NCBI GenBank assembly: GCA_024734495.1
Contig: JALMQS010000317.1
Coordinates: 112,175 to 176,174, forward strand
Source: Forficula auricularia
Taxonomy: Eukaryota; Arthropoda; Insecta; Dermaptera; Forficulidae
Direction: 5' to 3'
DNA length: 64,000 nucleotides
Part shown: positions 10,817 through 19,140 of the stretch, piece after piece
Layout of the letters: every line of letters begins with the position of its first letter
Numbering within the stretch: the first letter of the stretch is position 1
The notes under the pieces: generated by a model
The model's database searches: none
Seen by the model: only the letters and a program-made list of their open reading frames with translations
Told to the model about the DNA's origin: nothing
Translations under genes and position numbers: made by a program

Positions 10817-10849
10817 GACAGTATACTCGATGATGATGATCTTTGGAAT

Positions 10850-11564
10850 AAATAAGAGCTCATTAAAAATGCTCAACTCTATCAATTTATTTATTATAAA
10901 GAAATTGTTTTTTCAGTGTACTGTAAAGTTAGTTGATCTCTAATCGAATTACCGAAATTGAAACCTTGTGGTGGCTAATCAGCTAGCCCCCCCCACCCCT
11001 AGGAAATCGACCTAATTATTACGCCAATGGATGATCACATCAGTTTATGTTCACTTTGTTTTAGTCACCTGATATAGAGTAAGTATATAATTCTTCATAC
11101 TTGTTATGCATGAAGTATTATTATGTTCAAATAAACCGTGTGTGTGTGCCGATAGGGACAAGACAGCAGAGAATAAATGGAAATGGCCTCTTGACAATTT
11201 GCACACGTCACTAAAACAAAACAATTAGTCCCTGAGAGTGTAGAGAAGATAAGCAAAATCGTAAAATAAGTTTCTCAGATGCTAAACGTTAATGTTTTGT
11301 TGCGGTGTCAAGAGACCCCCTTTTAATACCACCACCTTCTCGACCTCTCGAGTTCAGAAGACAGGATTTTAAGAGCTTGTCACAAAACATGGGTTAAGGG
11401 CCCCGGCCGGGAATCCCCGGGTGAATGAAACTTAAAGGGTTTCAAACTCGGAGAGAAATTCCAGTTGTAAATTCAATTCTCTATTTTATCTTATCTACCT
11501 CTCTATCTCAAAAAGTTACACCATATTCAATATTATTTTCAATAATTCGTAATATAAATGTAAA
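10850..11564. other. Unclassified sequence
   Basis: No coding potential was recognised. GGGCCCCGGCCGGG-like palindromic GC words occur near 11398-11420. The right end at 11566-11600 carries a Z-type hairpin end (CACCGAGCGATGCTCGGT, minus orientation). Confidence 0.35.
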
Positions 11565-11609
11565 GTACTTGGAGGCACCGAGCGATGCTCGGTAACTTCT
11601 TCCTTCAAG

Positions 11610-11868
11610 TTAAAAGCTTTATTTGAATACAAGATTTTCGTGCGTGCCTTCGCCACGCCCTCGAAGCTCGGCCCTCCGGGCTGGTGCCCTGGCGGGCAGC
11701 GTCTCGGTCCAAAAATTGTATTCCTCTTAAAAAACCACACTCCAAATTTATACTCGTAAACTACCGAAAACACATCGTCTCTTAAAAGTTTCGCATCTTT
11801 AATTTTTGAGTGGCGAGGGGGGGGGGGGGGGGAAGGAACAATTATCAATATATTTAATGTTTCTTAAT
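11610..11868 (+). repeat. Repeat X copy 1, left half
   Basis: This is the left part of X: a GC-rich head with CGAAGCTCGGCCCTCCGGG and GTCTCGGTCCAAAAATTG, then CTTAAAAAACCACACTCC, a poly-G run, and ATTTAATGTTTCTTAAT. The right half resumes at 16763 after the R2-like element. Other copies are at 56.43-57.44 (+) and 59.80-60.60 kb (-). Confidence 0.75.
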
Positions 11869-12340
11869 GTTGAGTGAGTGTCGCCTTCGAGAGCAGACGC
11901 GTTTGTATTCGCTGGTCTCACCTCTCCGCATTCAGGTTCCGTTGCTGCGGAACTATGAGGATATAATTGCTGAAAATTCGGGGGTGAGTACCTGAGAGCA
12001 GTATCTGTTAGGGGCCGCGGCCTCAAGGGCGTAAGCCTAAGGGGTCGCCTGGTGGGGTCAATTCTTTCCCTTAAAAGGTTTCTTGTCTCTGGGGGAGGTG
12101 TTTCTGGTCCTAGGGTCAGGAACTTAGCTTTGGGGATGGGTGGCATTTTTTTTCTGCATGTCCCAAAATTTTTATCAAGATCAGAGCAGGGTAAAGCCCT
12201 CCAATGCTCATCTTAGTGTTTATTTTTGAGAAATTTGCAAATGGCGTCTTCAGAATTCTCCTAACAAGGAGAGATGACGTCACATCTAGACGTCACCACG
12301 GTGATGTAGTCCACACGAATTATATTGGCGCTCGGCTACA

Positions 12341-12650
12341 GCTTGCCCCTGACAATCAGGCTACAAACTTAACATCGCTGTTTGCCTGGCTTCCGACCCA
12401 CTAGGCGCTTCTCTTTTTTGTTTATTGTGCTAATCAGGTGACATTGGAGGGTAGTAAAAGTGATCCTATGGGCTGGAGAATTGAAGAGGGGCATATAGTT
12501 GATCCAATTTTTCGCCCCTGGACACTGGGCGACCACCTATGAATCTTTGTATTTTTGGTTGTCTAATTCCAGGGGCTAGTTAAAATTTGCTCCCTGGCAG
12601 TCGGGCAGCAAACTTAACATCTCTGTTGGCCCGGTTTCCGACCCACTAGG
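12341..12650 (+). repeat. Imperfect tandem repeats in R2-like 5' leader
   Basis: About 65 bp at 12341-12405 is repeated at 12586-12650, 245 bp apart. Both copies hold AAACTTAACATC, then CTGTT, then TTCCGACCCACTAGG. A third, much weaker version may lie at 12700-12765 (ATATTAACATCC). They lie in the leader before the reading frame and may be promoter or structured-RNA modules. Confidence 0.65.
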
Positions 12651-13383
12651 AGTTTTCATTCTTGTTTCTTTGTCATCCGGCACCCTCCCAACACTTTGGT
12701 TGCTGTGGTGGCCTGCAATTAGGACCACTGGGATCATGCAACAATATTAACATCCCCACAGGCTGCTCATCTTTCATCCCTCCCCAGAGATACCCCCCCA
12801 CACACAGTTTTATAAATATGTTTCATGCTGCTCTCTCGGTGCTCCCCCCTTGTGAACCTCCCCGACATAAGGAAAATTATAACAGCGGCACTCACTCAAA
12901 TTTTTTCGTTTTTTTTTTCTCATTTTCTGACACCCCTCGCAGCGCTGCCAATCACTATTTATTAAATCACACCATCACTTCATAATCATAATTCCATTAT
13001 TTATTTAATCATTACATTTCATTTCTCATTTCACGACGACAGCGTTGCGAGGCTAGTGGTTTTACATTTTAACGTACACTTAACGTAAAAACGCAAATAG
13101 GGACGAGACGCACACGTGCCGGGAACATTCCAATTCCACGCCCTATGGCCCTCCTACCATTATAGTCACCCTGACGGGCCGCAGCGGTGTGAAGAAACCT
13201 GTTTTCTACAGTCCCCACCCCCGGTCACGTGTGTCGTCTAGATTTTAAATTATCAAGGAAGCGCTAAGGTCGGACTGAGCGGGCACTCTGTCTGGCAAGC
13301 CAACCTCCAACCTCAGCGCGAAAAGGGGGCTCTGGCGTGGTTTCGGCCTTAAAGACAGGTCAAATTTAAGAATTTACATTATC

Positions 13384-13410
13384 ATCCCCCAGCCCATAAG
13401 TCTGGGGGAT
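13384..13410 (+). promoter_or_regulatory. Strong stem-loop before R2-like start codon
   Basis: ATCCCCCAG (13384-13392) pairs perfectly with CTGGGGGAT (13402-13410) around a 9-nt loop. It ends 25 nt before the ATG at 13436. It could act in leader folding or translation start; I cannot say more from sequence alone. Confidence 0.5.
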
Positions 13411-13435
13411 AGACCTGCACTTCCTAAACTCAAAC

Positions 13436-14005
13436 ATGTCAGATACGAAATGCGTGTGCCCGCACTGCAACAGGGCATTTCGTAAAAACAAGGGCCTCGG
13501 CATACACATGGCAACCAAACACAAAGATGCCCACAACGCCGCTATTGATATCCGCGCGAAGTCTCCACGCTGGGGTCAAGAAGAGGTGAGGATCCTAGCG
13601 CGGACCGAAGCCGAGGCCCCGGAGCGGGTTAGATTTATTAATAAATACCTCCTCGAGAGGTTTGAGGGGAAAACTCTCGCAGAGATTGTTGGGCAGAGGA
13701 GGACGGCCGCATACAAGAAAATGGTGAGTGGTTTCAAAATTGAGCTCACGCGGTCGTCCCCCTCACCAACAGAACCCGCTCCGAAACCTAATACGACCAA
13801 GAAGAAGAAGGATAACGTTGCCTATGGACAACAACGGGCTATACCGTCCACCAGCAGCGCCCAGCATTCTATTGAGACGGAGGTATTCGAGGAGGACGAG
13901 CCCGTAGAAGAAGATGAGCACCCCGAAGATAAGGATTCGGGGGAGACCCACCACCCGGAGGCGAGGATGGCGAGCGTGAGGTGGATGCTCTTGACCCGCC
14001 ATTGA
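13436..14005 (+). CDS. R2-like N-terminal DNA-binding segment
   Basis: The N-terminal part of the R2-like protein. A single C2H2 finger (C-x2-C-x12-H-x4-H) occupies about residues 7-27 and starts with the word CPHCNRAF. A Myb-like segment follows at about residues 45-95, with PRWGQEEVRILARTEAE and LAEIVGQRRTAAYKKM. One finger plus Myb is the layout known for the R2-D group; in R2 these domains bind target DNA. Then comes a low-complexity acidic linker rich in E and D (about 145-175). The frame stops just after overlapping the next one, so a single missing base between about 13930 and 13990 breaks the gene. The ATG at 13436 is the first in frame and fits the family. Confidence 0.8.
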   Translation: MSDTKCVCPHCNRAFRKNKGLGIHMATKHKDAHNAAIDIRAKSPRWGQEEVRILARTEAEAPERVRFINKYLLERFEGKTLAEIVGQRRTAAYKKMVSGFKIELTRSSPSPTEPAPKPNTTKKKKDNVAYGQQRAIPSTSSAQHSIETEVFEEDEPVEEDEHPEDKDSGETHHPEARMASVRWMLLTRH

Positions 14006-15531
14006 TCGTTGCCCTTAAGGCTTATTTAACATTCGCGAGGCGTGACACTGCTGTGGCGGGGATCGTCGCCAGTGCTTTAGAGGGGAGGCCATGGGATGGT
14101 TTACTTGACGCCTGTCTGCGGAGGTGGGGGAGGGGGCCTGCGGATTGTGGTGAGAGGGTGGTGAGACCAAGGGGTCCTTACATCAGACCCCAACCGACCA
14201 ACAGATTGGAGAGGCACAGGGCGAAGCGCGCGGATTATAACCGCATGCAGAGCATGTGGTATAGGAATAAAAATCTAGCCGTGAGGGAGATACTTGAGGG
14301 GGTTCCGGATCGCGGCGTGGGGTTCCCCGCAATGAAGCAGTACTGGGGAAAAGTCCTCGGTGACTGTCGCGGCGAACTCGACGCCGTTTCCGACCGTCCT
14401 TGGGTTCTCCCTCTTCCGATAACCCTCGAGGAGCTGAAGAGTGCCGACGGACCGGTCAAATCGGCAGCGGGGCCGGATGGTCTGACCTCGGCGTCTTGGA
14501 AAAGACTACCTGGGGCTGACCGTCTCGCTCTGCTTAATGCGATTCTCCTCGAGGGCACGGTTCCACATGCTCTGTCCCGCGCCCGCACTGTGCTTATTCC
14601 AAAAATAGTCTCGCCGACCTCTCCCCAACATTATCGGCCAATCACTGTGAACTCTGTCGTCGCTCGGCAGCTCAGCAGGGTCCTCCTTCATAGACTGGAG
14701 GGCACTGTTGAGCTGCGGGGTGACCAGAGGGGCTTCATCAAAGCCGATGGTTGTGCCGAGAACACTCAGGTCCTGGGAGCTGTTATCAGGGATGCGAGGT
14801 GTCAGGTTAAAGAGCTACACGTCGCGTCCCTGGACATATCGAAGGCATTTGACACAATTTTACATCAGCCTCTTATGGATATCCTGGGTGATCTCTTGGA
14901 CCCTTCTCTCTTCTCTGTGGTCAGGTCGATGTATATGGGAGGAACAACATCTATCCTACATGAGGGCTCACGATCTGATCTCTTCAAGACCGGCCGGGGT
15001 GTGAGGCAGGGGGACCCTCTCTCTCCCTTTCTTTTCAACTTGGCGGCAAAACACATACTAGATCAGTTGTCCCCGGACATCGGCTATGACCTCGGGGGTG
15101 TACGCGTCGGATCCCTTTCCTTTGCTGACGACGTCGTTCTTGTAGCGGCGTCTTCTCGCGGATTGGGGTCCCAGCTTCGCGCCTTCGAGTCGGCTGCTGC
15201 TGAACTGGGGATGCGGATTAATGCCGCCAAGTCCGTCGTGCTCTCGCTGGTGCCTGCGGGGGGCAGGAGAATCCGTGTTAGTACAGACACCGACTTCAGG
15301 GTGGATGGTGGACGCCTTACCCCTTTGGGGGTGGGTGATTCTTTTCCCTACCTTGGAGTCCGCCTGGACAGCTCGGGCATTGTTACCCCGGGGTGGTCGG
15401 TGGAGCCACTTCTGGAGAGGGTGAGGGGGGCCCCTCTTAAGGCCTCGCAAAAGCTGGAGATCGTGCGCCTTCATATCATCCCATCGGCTATTCACCCCCT
15501 TGTGTTGGGGGGAGTACATTCGGCCAACTAA
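13981..15531 (+). CDS. R2-like reverse transcriptase segment
   Basis: The central part of the R2-like polyprotein, 516 residues, broken off from its N-terminus by a frameshift. RT blocks in order: KSAAGPDGLTSASWKRL, TVLIPK and HYRPITVNSVVARQLSRVL (about 210-240), GDQRGFIKADGCAENTQ, the catalytic aspartate block LDISKAFDT, GVRQGDPLSPFLFN and the catalytic FADDVVLVA (about residues 380-390). GDSFPYLGV marks the thumb side. All three catalytic aspartates are present. The frame ends in a run of G near 15506-15512, where one missing base shifts it; the protein resumes downstream in another frame. Its role is target-primed reverse transcription. Confidence 0.85.
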   Translation: MDALDPPLIVALKAYLTFARRDTAVAGIVASALEGRPWDGLLDACLRRWGRGPADCGERVVRPRGPYIRPQPTNRLERHRAKRADYNRMQSMWYRNKNLAVREILEGVPDRGVGFPAMKQYWGKVLGDCRGELDAVSDRPWVLPLPITLEELKSADGPVKSAAGPDGLTSASWKRLPGADRLALLNAILLEGTVPHALSRARTVLIPKIVSPTSPQHYRPITVNSVVARQLSRVLLHRLEGTVELRGDQRGFIKADGCAENTQVLGAVIRDARCQVKELHVASLDISKAFDTILHQPLMDILGDLLDPSLFSVVRSMYMGGTTSILHEGSRSDLFKTGRGVRQGDPLSPFLFNLAAKHILDQLSPDIGYDLGGVRVGSLSFADDVVLVAASSRGLGSQLRAFESAAAELGMRINAAKSVVLSLVPAGGRRIRVSTDTDFRVDGGRLTPLGVGDSFPYLGVRLDSSGIVTPGWSVEPLLERVRGAPLKASQKLEIVRLHIIPSAIHPLVLGGVHSAN

Positions 15532-15656
15532 CAACGGCCGACAAAAAGGTTCGATCATTTGTTAGATCGATCCTTAAACTCCCCCGCGACACGCCAGAAG
15601 CATACTTCCACGCCAAAATACGGGATGGCGGACTCGGACTGCCATCCCTTGGAAGC

Positions 15657-16550
15657 ATGATTCCACTCTTGGTGCATGCCCGACTCAGTAGAATGAGGCA
15701 ATCCGACTACCCGGCGGCCAGAGCGGCCGCTGAGTCGGTCACATGCATCCGGAGGTTAGCTTGGGCCGAACGGGTCCTGCGTAAGTTCGGCGGCGTGGAG
15801 GGTGTTGCGGCTTACTGGCGCGAGAACCTATACAGTAGCGTCGATGGCCGGGATTTGGAGATGTGCGCGGGAGCAAGGAGCTCTTTTAATTGGATGCTGC
15901 GCCCAGGAGTTATGAAGAACAACATATTTATCGAATTTTGTAGGCTTAGATCGGGGTCCCTTCCTTCAGCCGTAAGAACCAGCAGGGGAAGACGGCCGGA
16001 GGGGCCCCCGATGTGCCGGGCTGGGTGCAGACGAACTGAGACAACCGCGCACATCATCCAATGTTGTGATAGGACCGCGGATGGGCGGGTTAAGAGGCAT
16101 GACGCTGTGGTACGATGTCTGGCCGACGATTTGATCAAAAAGGGAATGCGTGTCGAGTTGGAGTACTTGTACTCCAGCTCGGCGGGCAATAGAAAGCCAG
16201 ACATCGTGGCAAAGGATGCGGCGGGGGTGGTGTGGGTTTTGGACGTCCAGATCGTCTCCGCGCTTGCAGGACTGGGTGTTGCCCACCGAAATAAAATAGA
16301 AAAATATAGGGGCAACTCCAGTCTGGTAGATAATATTGCGGAGCGATTTGGCGTCGGGGCGGGCTCGGTCAGGGTCGAGGCCATCACACTCTCGTGGAAG
16401 GGAGTGTGGTGGCATAAAGCAGTGGAGTCCCTCATCGCTCTGGGTATATCCCAAAAAACAATAAACGATTTGACATATAGGGCGATGAGGGGATCTCTTC
16501 TTAATTTTTACACTTTCGGCAGAAGAACATGGAGAGCGGGTGGCGTATGA
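15657..16550 (+). CDS. R2-like CCHC and restriction-like endonuclease segment
   Basis: The C-terminal part of the R2-like polyprotein. The same frame is open upstream from about 15513 and reads R2-like sequence (KKVRSFVRSILKLPRDTPEA), so the Met at 15657 is internal and the true start is the shifted frame above. A CCHC knuckle (C-x3-C-x7-H-x4-C) begins at 16014. The endonuclease core shows KPDIVAK (16194-16214) and WVLDVQ with aspartate at 16241-16243, the PD...D pattern of restriction-like enzymes. The C-terminus MRGSLLNFYTFGRRTWR is shared with the truncated copy at 29.7 kb. It would nick target DNA. Confidence 0.85.
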   Translation: MIPLLVHARLSRMRQSDYPAARAAAESVTCIRRLAWAERVLRKFGGVEGVAAYWRENLYSSVDGRDLEMCAGARSSFNWMLRPGVMKNNIFIEFCRLRSGSLPSAVRTSRGRRPEGPPMCRAGCRRTETTAHIIQCCDRTADGRVKRHDAVVRCLADDLIKKGMRVELEYLYSSSAGNRKPDIVAKDAAGVVWVLDVQIVSALAGLGVAHRNKIEKYRGNSSLVDNIAERFGVGAGSVRVEAITLSWKGVWWHKAVESLIALGISQKTINDLTYRAMRGSLLNFYTFGRRTWRAGGV

Positions 16551-16762
16551 TTATTTTTTGTGAATAAAAAAAAAAAAAAAAAAAAAAAAGAAATGTGAAA
16601 TGTGAGCCAGGATTAATCCTGGCTCTCTCAGCCACCCGCTCTGAATCTGAATTAATTTGTTCTGAAGCCGAAGGTGTGAAGGATTTGTGGGTAAATTTGT
16701 GTATTAATCTTAAATTTTCTTGTAAGAGGCGGCCCGCTCCTCGGAGGCCCAATAAATAAAAT
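16551..16762 (+). other. R2-like 3' UTR with palindrome
   Basis: Between the stop codon and the element end lie an internal run of about 24 A (16566-16589) and a perfect 22-bp palindrome at 16604-16625 centred on GATTAATC. The closing segment GGCCCGCTCCTCGGAGGCCC runs into AATAAATAAAAT. The truncated copy has a comparable GC hairpin and the same GGCCCAATAAA end. R2 3' UTRs are known to be structured and bound by the RT. Confidence 0.7.
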
Positions 16763-17120
16763 AAAATGAATTGGAGTCTTTCATTTCAAAATTCGAATAT
16801 ATATATTTCAAATTTGCCTCGTTAATTAATATATATTTAATGTTTCTTAATTTAAAATCTATTGGTGTTTTTTCATTTTCATTCGAGTTCAAATGAATAC
16901 AATATTATCTAGACACAAAGTCTAAATCAAAAATATATAGTTTTAGTAAAAGAAATCAAGATATAAATATTAATGTGACATTGGTCTAGTGGTTAGAGCT
17001 GATGCCCATAGTTCAAGAGTTCGTCGGTTCGATTCTAGGCAAGAGGGTAATTTTTTTAGAGAAATTTCTCTAAGCGTTGTTACAAATTAATCTAGATGAA
17101 TATATATAGTATATTATTAT
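16763..17120 (+). repeat. Repeat X copy 1, right half
   Basis: Continues X after the R2-like insertion: AAAATGAATTGGAGTCTTTC, TTTGCCTCGTTAATTAAT, then a tRNA-like unit and the end word AATCTAGATGAATATATATAG. It matches 59.80-60.21 kb in reverse. Confidence 0.75.
16975..17043 (+). repeat. tRNA-like unit in repeat X
   Basis: A box A-like TCTAGTGGTTAGAGC and a box B GGTTCGATTCT are spaced as in tRNAs. It is followed by AGAGAAATTTCTCT, a perfect hairpin. A second copy lies at 59.87-59.93 kb on the minus strand. It is a SINE-type unit, not a tRNA gene: acceptor pairing is poor. Confidence 0.6.
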
Positions 17121-17129
17121 TTTTAATTT

Positions 17130-17855
17130 AAAATTCTGATAAAAAGGTCGATTTTTATTTGAGAGCCGTTTTCAAATTAAAAAAATACAAAAATATATAA
17201 TAGTCGCCCAATGTAGCCCTCCCCCCACCTCGACCCCACCCCCGAAACCTCTCCCTACCCCCGGATTCCCCACCACTGCGCCCCACTTTCTGCACCTGTT
17301 TTGATTCAACCATATGATTCATTTTTATTCATCCAATTAATAAATAAAACCTATCAAAATGTGTTGTTTTTTCAGAAAATTGAGACCTGCTTATGCGAAA
17401 TATATTTTTAAATACATTCTTGATTATTTTTTATTCTATTAAATAAATAAAGTTCTTTATAAAAACAATTATAAAACGTTTATTAATATTTCTAACGTTT
17501 AGGGAGAACAAAATATGTTAAAATCCACAATCACAATACTTCTTCAAGGCCTTTTAGAACAATGAAACAAACAACCCATTGTCTGCCTGGGTATAAAAGG
17601 AAAAAAAGGGAAACTTTTTTAAAACCCTAAGAATGGGATTTGTCTACCTGAGAATAATTAATTTGATTACGAAAAAACCCATAAAAAACAATTTTGTCGA
17701 AGATGAGACCGTGACAGATCGAATTGTCACCCCAAAAACCCCCTAACCCGCGAATTTCATCAAAATCGGTAGAGCCGTTTTCAAAATAGAACCAAGATAC
17801 AAACATATAAACAAACAAATAAATATACAATTTTTGCTCGTTTAATAAATGTAAA
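17130..17855 (-). repeat. Repeat Z4, partial
   Basis: On the minus strand it starts near TTTATTAAACGAGCAAAAATT and CGGCTCTACCGATTTTGATG. It is broken in the middle and retains the C-rich side of the Z G-rich tract at about 17210-17300. Confidence 0.5.
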
Positions 17856-17859
17856 TGTG

Positions 17860-18170
17860 CAACATTTGAATCGAAGTTTAAAGGAAAGTTTAATGTTTTC
17901 TTTAAAGCCACACACGTTATTCCAAATATAGAATGAAACGTTCATCTTAGACATACCAGATATGGTTAGGAAGGGTAAATGGGAAAATTAATAAACAAGG
18001 AAGTATTTATTTTGTTCTTGATCAGTATCAGAGAACGAATAGAGCCTCTAGCTAGATTCAAGACTACATTGTAAATCATAGGTTAAATTTAAAGCCGATA
18101 CTCTCGACTTAATTTTGTGTTTTGTTAAGATAATGTTTCACATAACATCTCATCTTTCAGGTTCTCTAAT
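17860..18170. other. AT-rich spacer, nothing recognised
   Basis: No open frame of note and no repeat end. Confidence 0.4.
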
Positions 18171-18460
18171 TTCCCGTATGGAAATAAATAGATTTTCGAA
18201 ATATGTTTTTTATATATTTTTTGAAAATATATTAAAAATATAAAATTTTTGTGTTAAATTTATATAAAATTTATACTAGAGCGACATAAAATAAATTATA
18301 TTTTAAGAATATAGAGAAAACATAAACTTTATATAAATTTAACACAAACATTTTATAAAGAGAAACAAAGAGGTTGTCCTCTGCTTGATGCAAATAAACA
18401 TACACACATATATATCGAGATGATATATCTGTATATATATATTTATTTATTTGTTTGAGA

Positions 18461-18493
18461 CTATAGTTTCGAAGACTTGGTCTTCATCATCAG
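18461..18493 (-). ncRNA. Hammerhead-like core motif in Penelope fragment
   Basis: On the minus strand CTGATGA (18493-18487), T, a perfect 6-bp stem II GAAGAC-CAA-GTCTTC (18485-18471), then GAAAC (18470-18466) and TATAGTCTC. Same order and same 3' side as the motif at 3.33 kb, but with a different stem II that still pairs. The 5' cleavage strand was not found. Confidence 0.65.
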
Positions 18494-18700
18494 TCTTTTT
18501 TAATTATAAATGTTTGTTTTTCATGGAGTCAATATCGTATGGATATTGAAAATTTGATGTTCCTTCTTCACTGGTGGTCAGCTTAGAACTAATAAAGACA
18601 TTCTTTTGGTTCACATTCAAATATAACAATATGTTTCCCTTTCTCCTTGTTTTACAAAGAGAAAGGCTGACAATGGAAGGGTTTGTTTTTCTTTTTTCTT

Positions 18701-18925
18701 TTATCTTTTGTTAGCAAACATCTTAAGCAGATTGCTATTTGATAATTCAATTTGGTTGTTCAAAGTTTTGAATTTTTATTGAATGATTTCAAAATTTCTA
18801 ACGATTCAATTGCGCTAATTAGTTTTGGGTTTCTTTCTCCTTTTATTAATCTAATACCTGTGTCCTTCTGGGAAAGAGTGATTGTTTGAATTTAAATGTT
18901 CCGCAAAAGAGTTTTCATTCTTTTT
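18701..18925 (-). pseudogene. Penelope GIY-YIG endonuclease C-terminus, decayed
   Basis: Minus-strand reading in three short frame pieces gives NENSFAEHLNSNNHSF, then GIRLIKGERNPKLISAIES followed by LEILKSFN, then LNNQIELSNSNLLKMF and a stop at 18701-18703. The FAEHL...NHSF block, the L-x-x-x-E-S-L-E-I block and the LNNQ...SNLL ending match the C-terminal region of Penelope-like GIY-YIG endonucleases as I know them. At least two frameshifts separate the pieces. The GIY-YIG catalytic part itself is missing, removed by truncation. Confidence 0.6.
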
Positions 18926-19017
18926 ATTTTATATTTTTAATATATTTTCAAAAATATAAAAAAAAAACATATTTCGAAAATCTATTTATTTCCATACGGG
19001 TTAAGTATTCAAGTCTC

Positions 19018-19140
19018 CATAGGGGGCAATCCATAAATTACGTCACACAGTAAAGGGGAAGGAGACAACTCAGATTTGTGACAAAATGTGACACGGGGGG
19101 GGGGATCTTAAAAATTGTGATGTCACAAAAGTCAAATTAA
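19018..19140 (+). repeat. ACGTCA-type repeat fragment
   Basis: GGGCAATCCATAAATTACGT starts a short segment containing GTGACAAAATGTGACACG, a G run and GATGTCACAAAAGTCA. Sequences of this style recur in insect genomes as far as I recall; the class is unknown to me. Confidence 0.4.

Larger units (their letters stand above)
10093..10838 (+). mobile_element. LINE 3' fragment, copy B, with 11-bp duplication
   Basis: A 746-bp 5'-truncated insertion flanked by ATCTTTGGAAT at 10082-10092 and 10839-10849. It is nearly identical to copy A over their shared length and ends in the same GATGATGAT tail. It starts further upstream than copy A, just after where an RT YADD box would lie (it opens with ALLGSNKKELEDAL). 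Confidence 0.85.
11869..16762 (+). mobile_element. R2-like non-LTR retrotransposon, near full length
   Basis: A 4.9-kb element with one broken reading frame of about 1,040 codons, the usual R2 length. It encodes an N-terminal C2H2 finger, a Myb-like domain, RT, CCHC and a restriction-like endonuclease. Its borders come from comparison with other X copies, which read straight from TTTCTTAAT to AAAATGAATTGG; here the element lies between those words. No target duplication is visible. The 3' end GGCCCAATAAATAAAAT matches the truncated copy at 29.66-29.95 kb. The flank is a dispersed repeat, not 28S rDNA. The coding region is clearly richer in GC than its surroundings. Confidence 0.85.
18357..18925 (-). 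mobile_element. Penelope-like element 3' fragment
   Basis: A 569-bp insertion into the MITE with ATTTTAT at 18350-18356 and 18926-18932. Read on the minus strand it opens with the decayed C-terminus of a GIY-YIG endonuclease. It continues through about 200 bp of untranslated sequence to a hammerhead-like core and ends near CAAGCAGAGGACAACCTC, TTTGTTTCTCTTT. Endonuclease tail plus downstream hammerhead is the known Penelope-like arrangement. Confidence 0.7.
18172..19002. mobile_element. 245-bp palindromic MITE split by an insertion
   Basis: The ends CCCGTATGGAAATAAATAG and CTATTTATTTCCATACGGG form long inverted repeats. The element would be about 245 bp without the insertion at 18357-18925. 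A second, uninterrupted copy is at 26.57-26.82 kb. Confidence 0.75.

Noticed and set aside
11869..13435. HDV-like ribozyme at the R2-like 5' end
   Set aside because: R2 elements usually begin with one. I found pairing pieces (GTGAG/CTCAC; GCGGCC/GGTCGC near 12018-12047) but could not assemble the nested double pseudoknot with a catalytic C, so I did not annotate it.
13576..16454. Long antisense frames opposite the R2-like gene
   Set aside because: Minus-strand frames such as 15812-16435 and 15058-15558 are shadows of the GC-rich coding strand; they have no domain features.
16566..16589. Poly(A) run as the 3' end of the R2-like element
   Set aside because: Sequence after it continues to GGCCCAATAAA, shared with the truncated copy, and X resumes only at 16763. 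The A run is internal.
11869..16762. 28S rDNA flank for the R2-like element
   Set aside because: Neither flank resembles rRNA; both are repeat X.
16975..17043. Functional tRNA gene
   Set aside because: Box A and B are present but acceptor and anticodon stems do not pair well, and the unit recurs inside repeat X.
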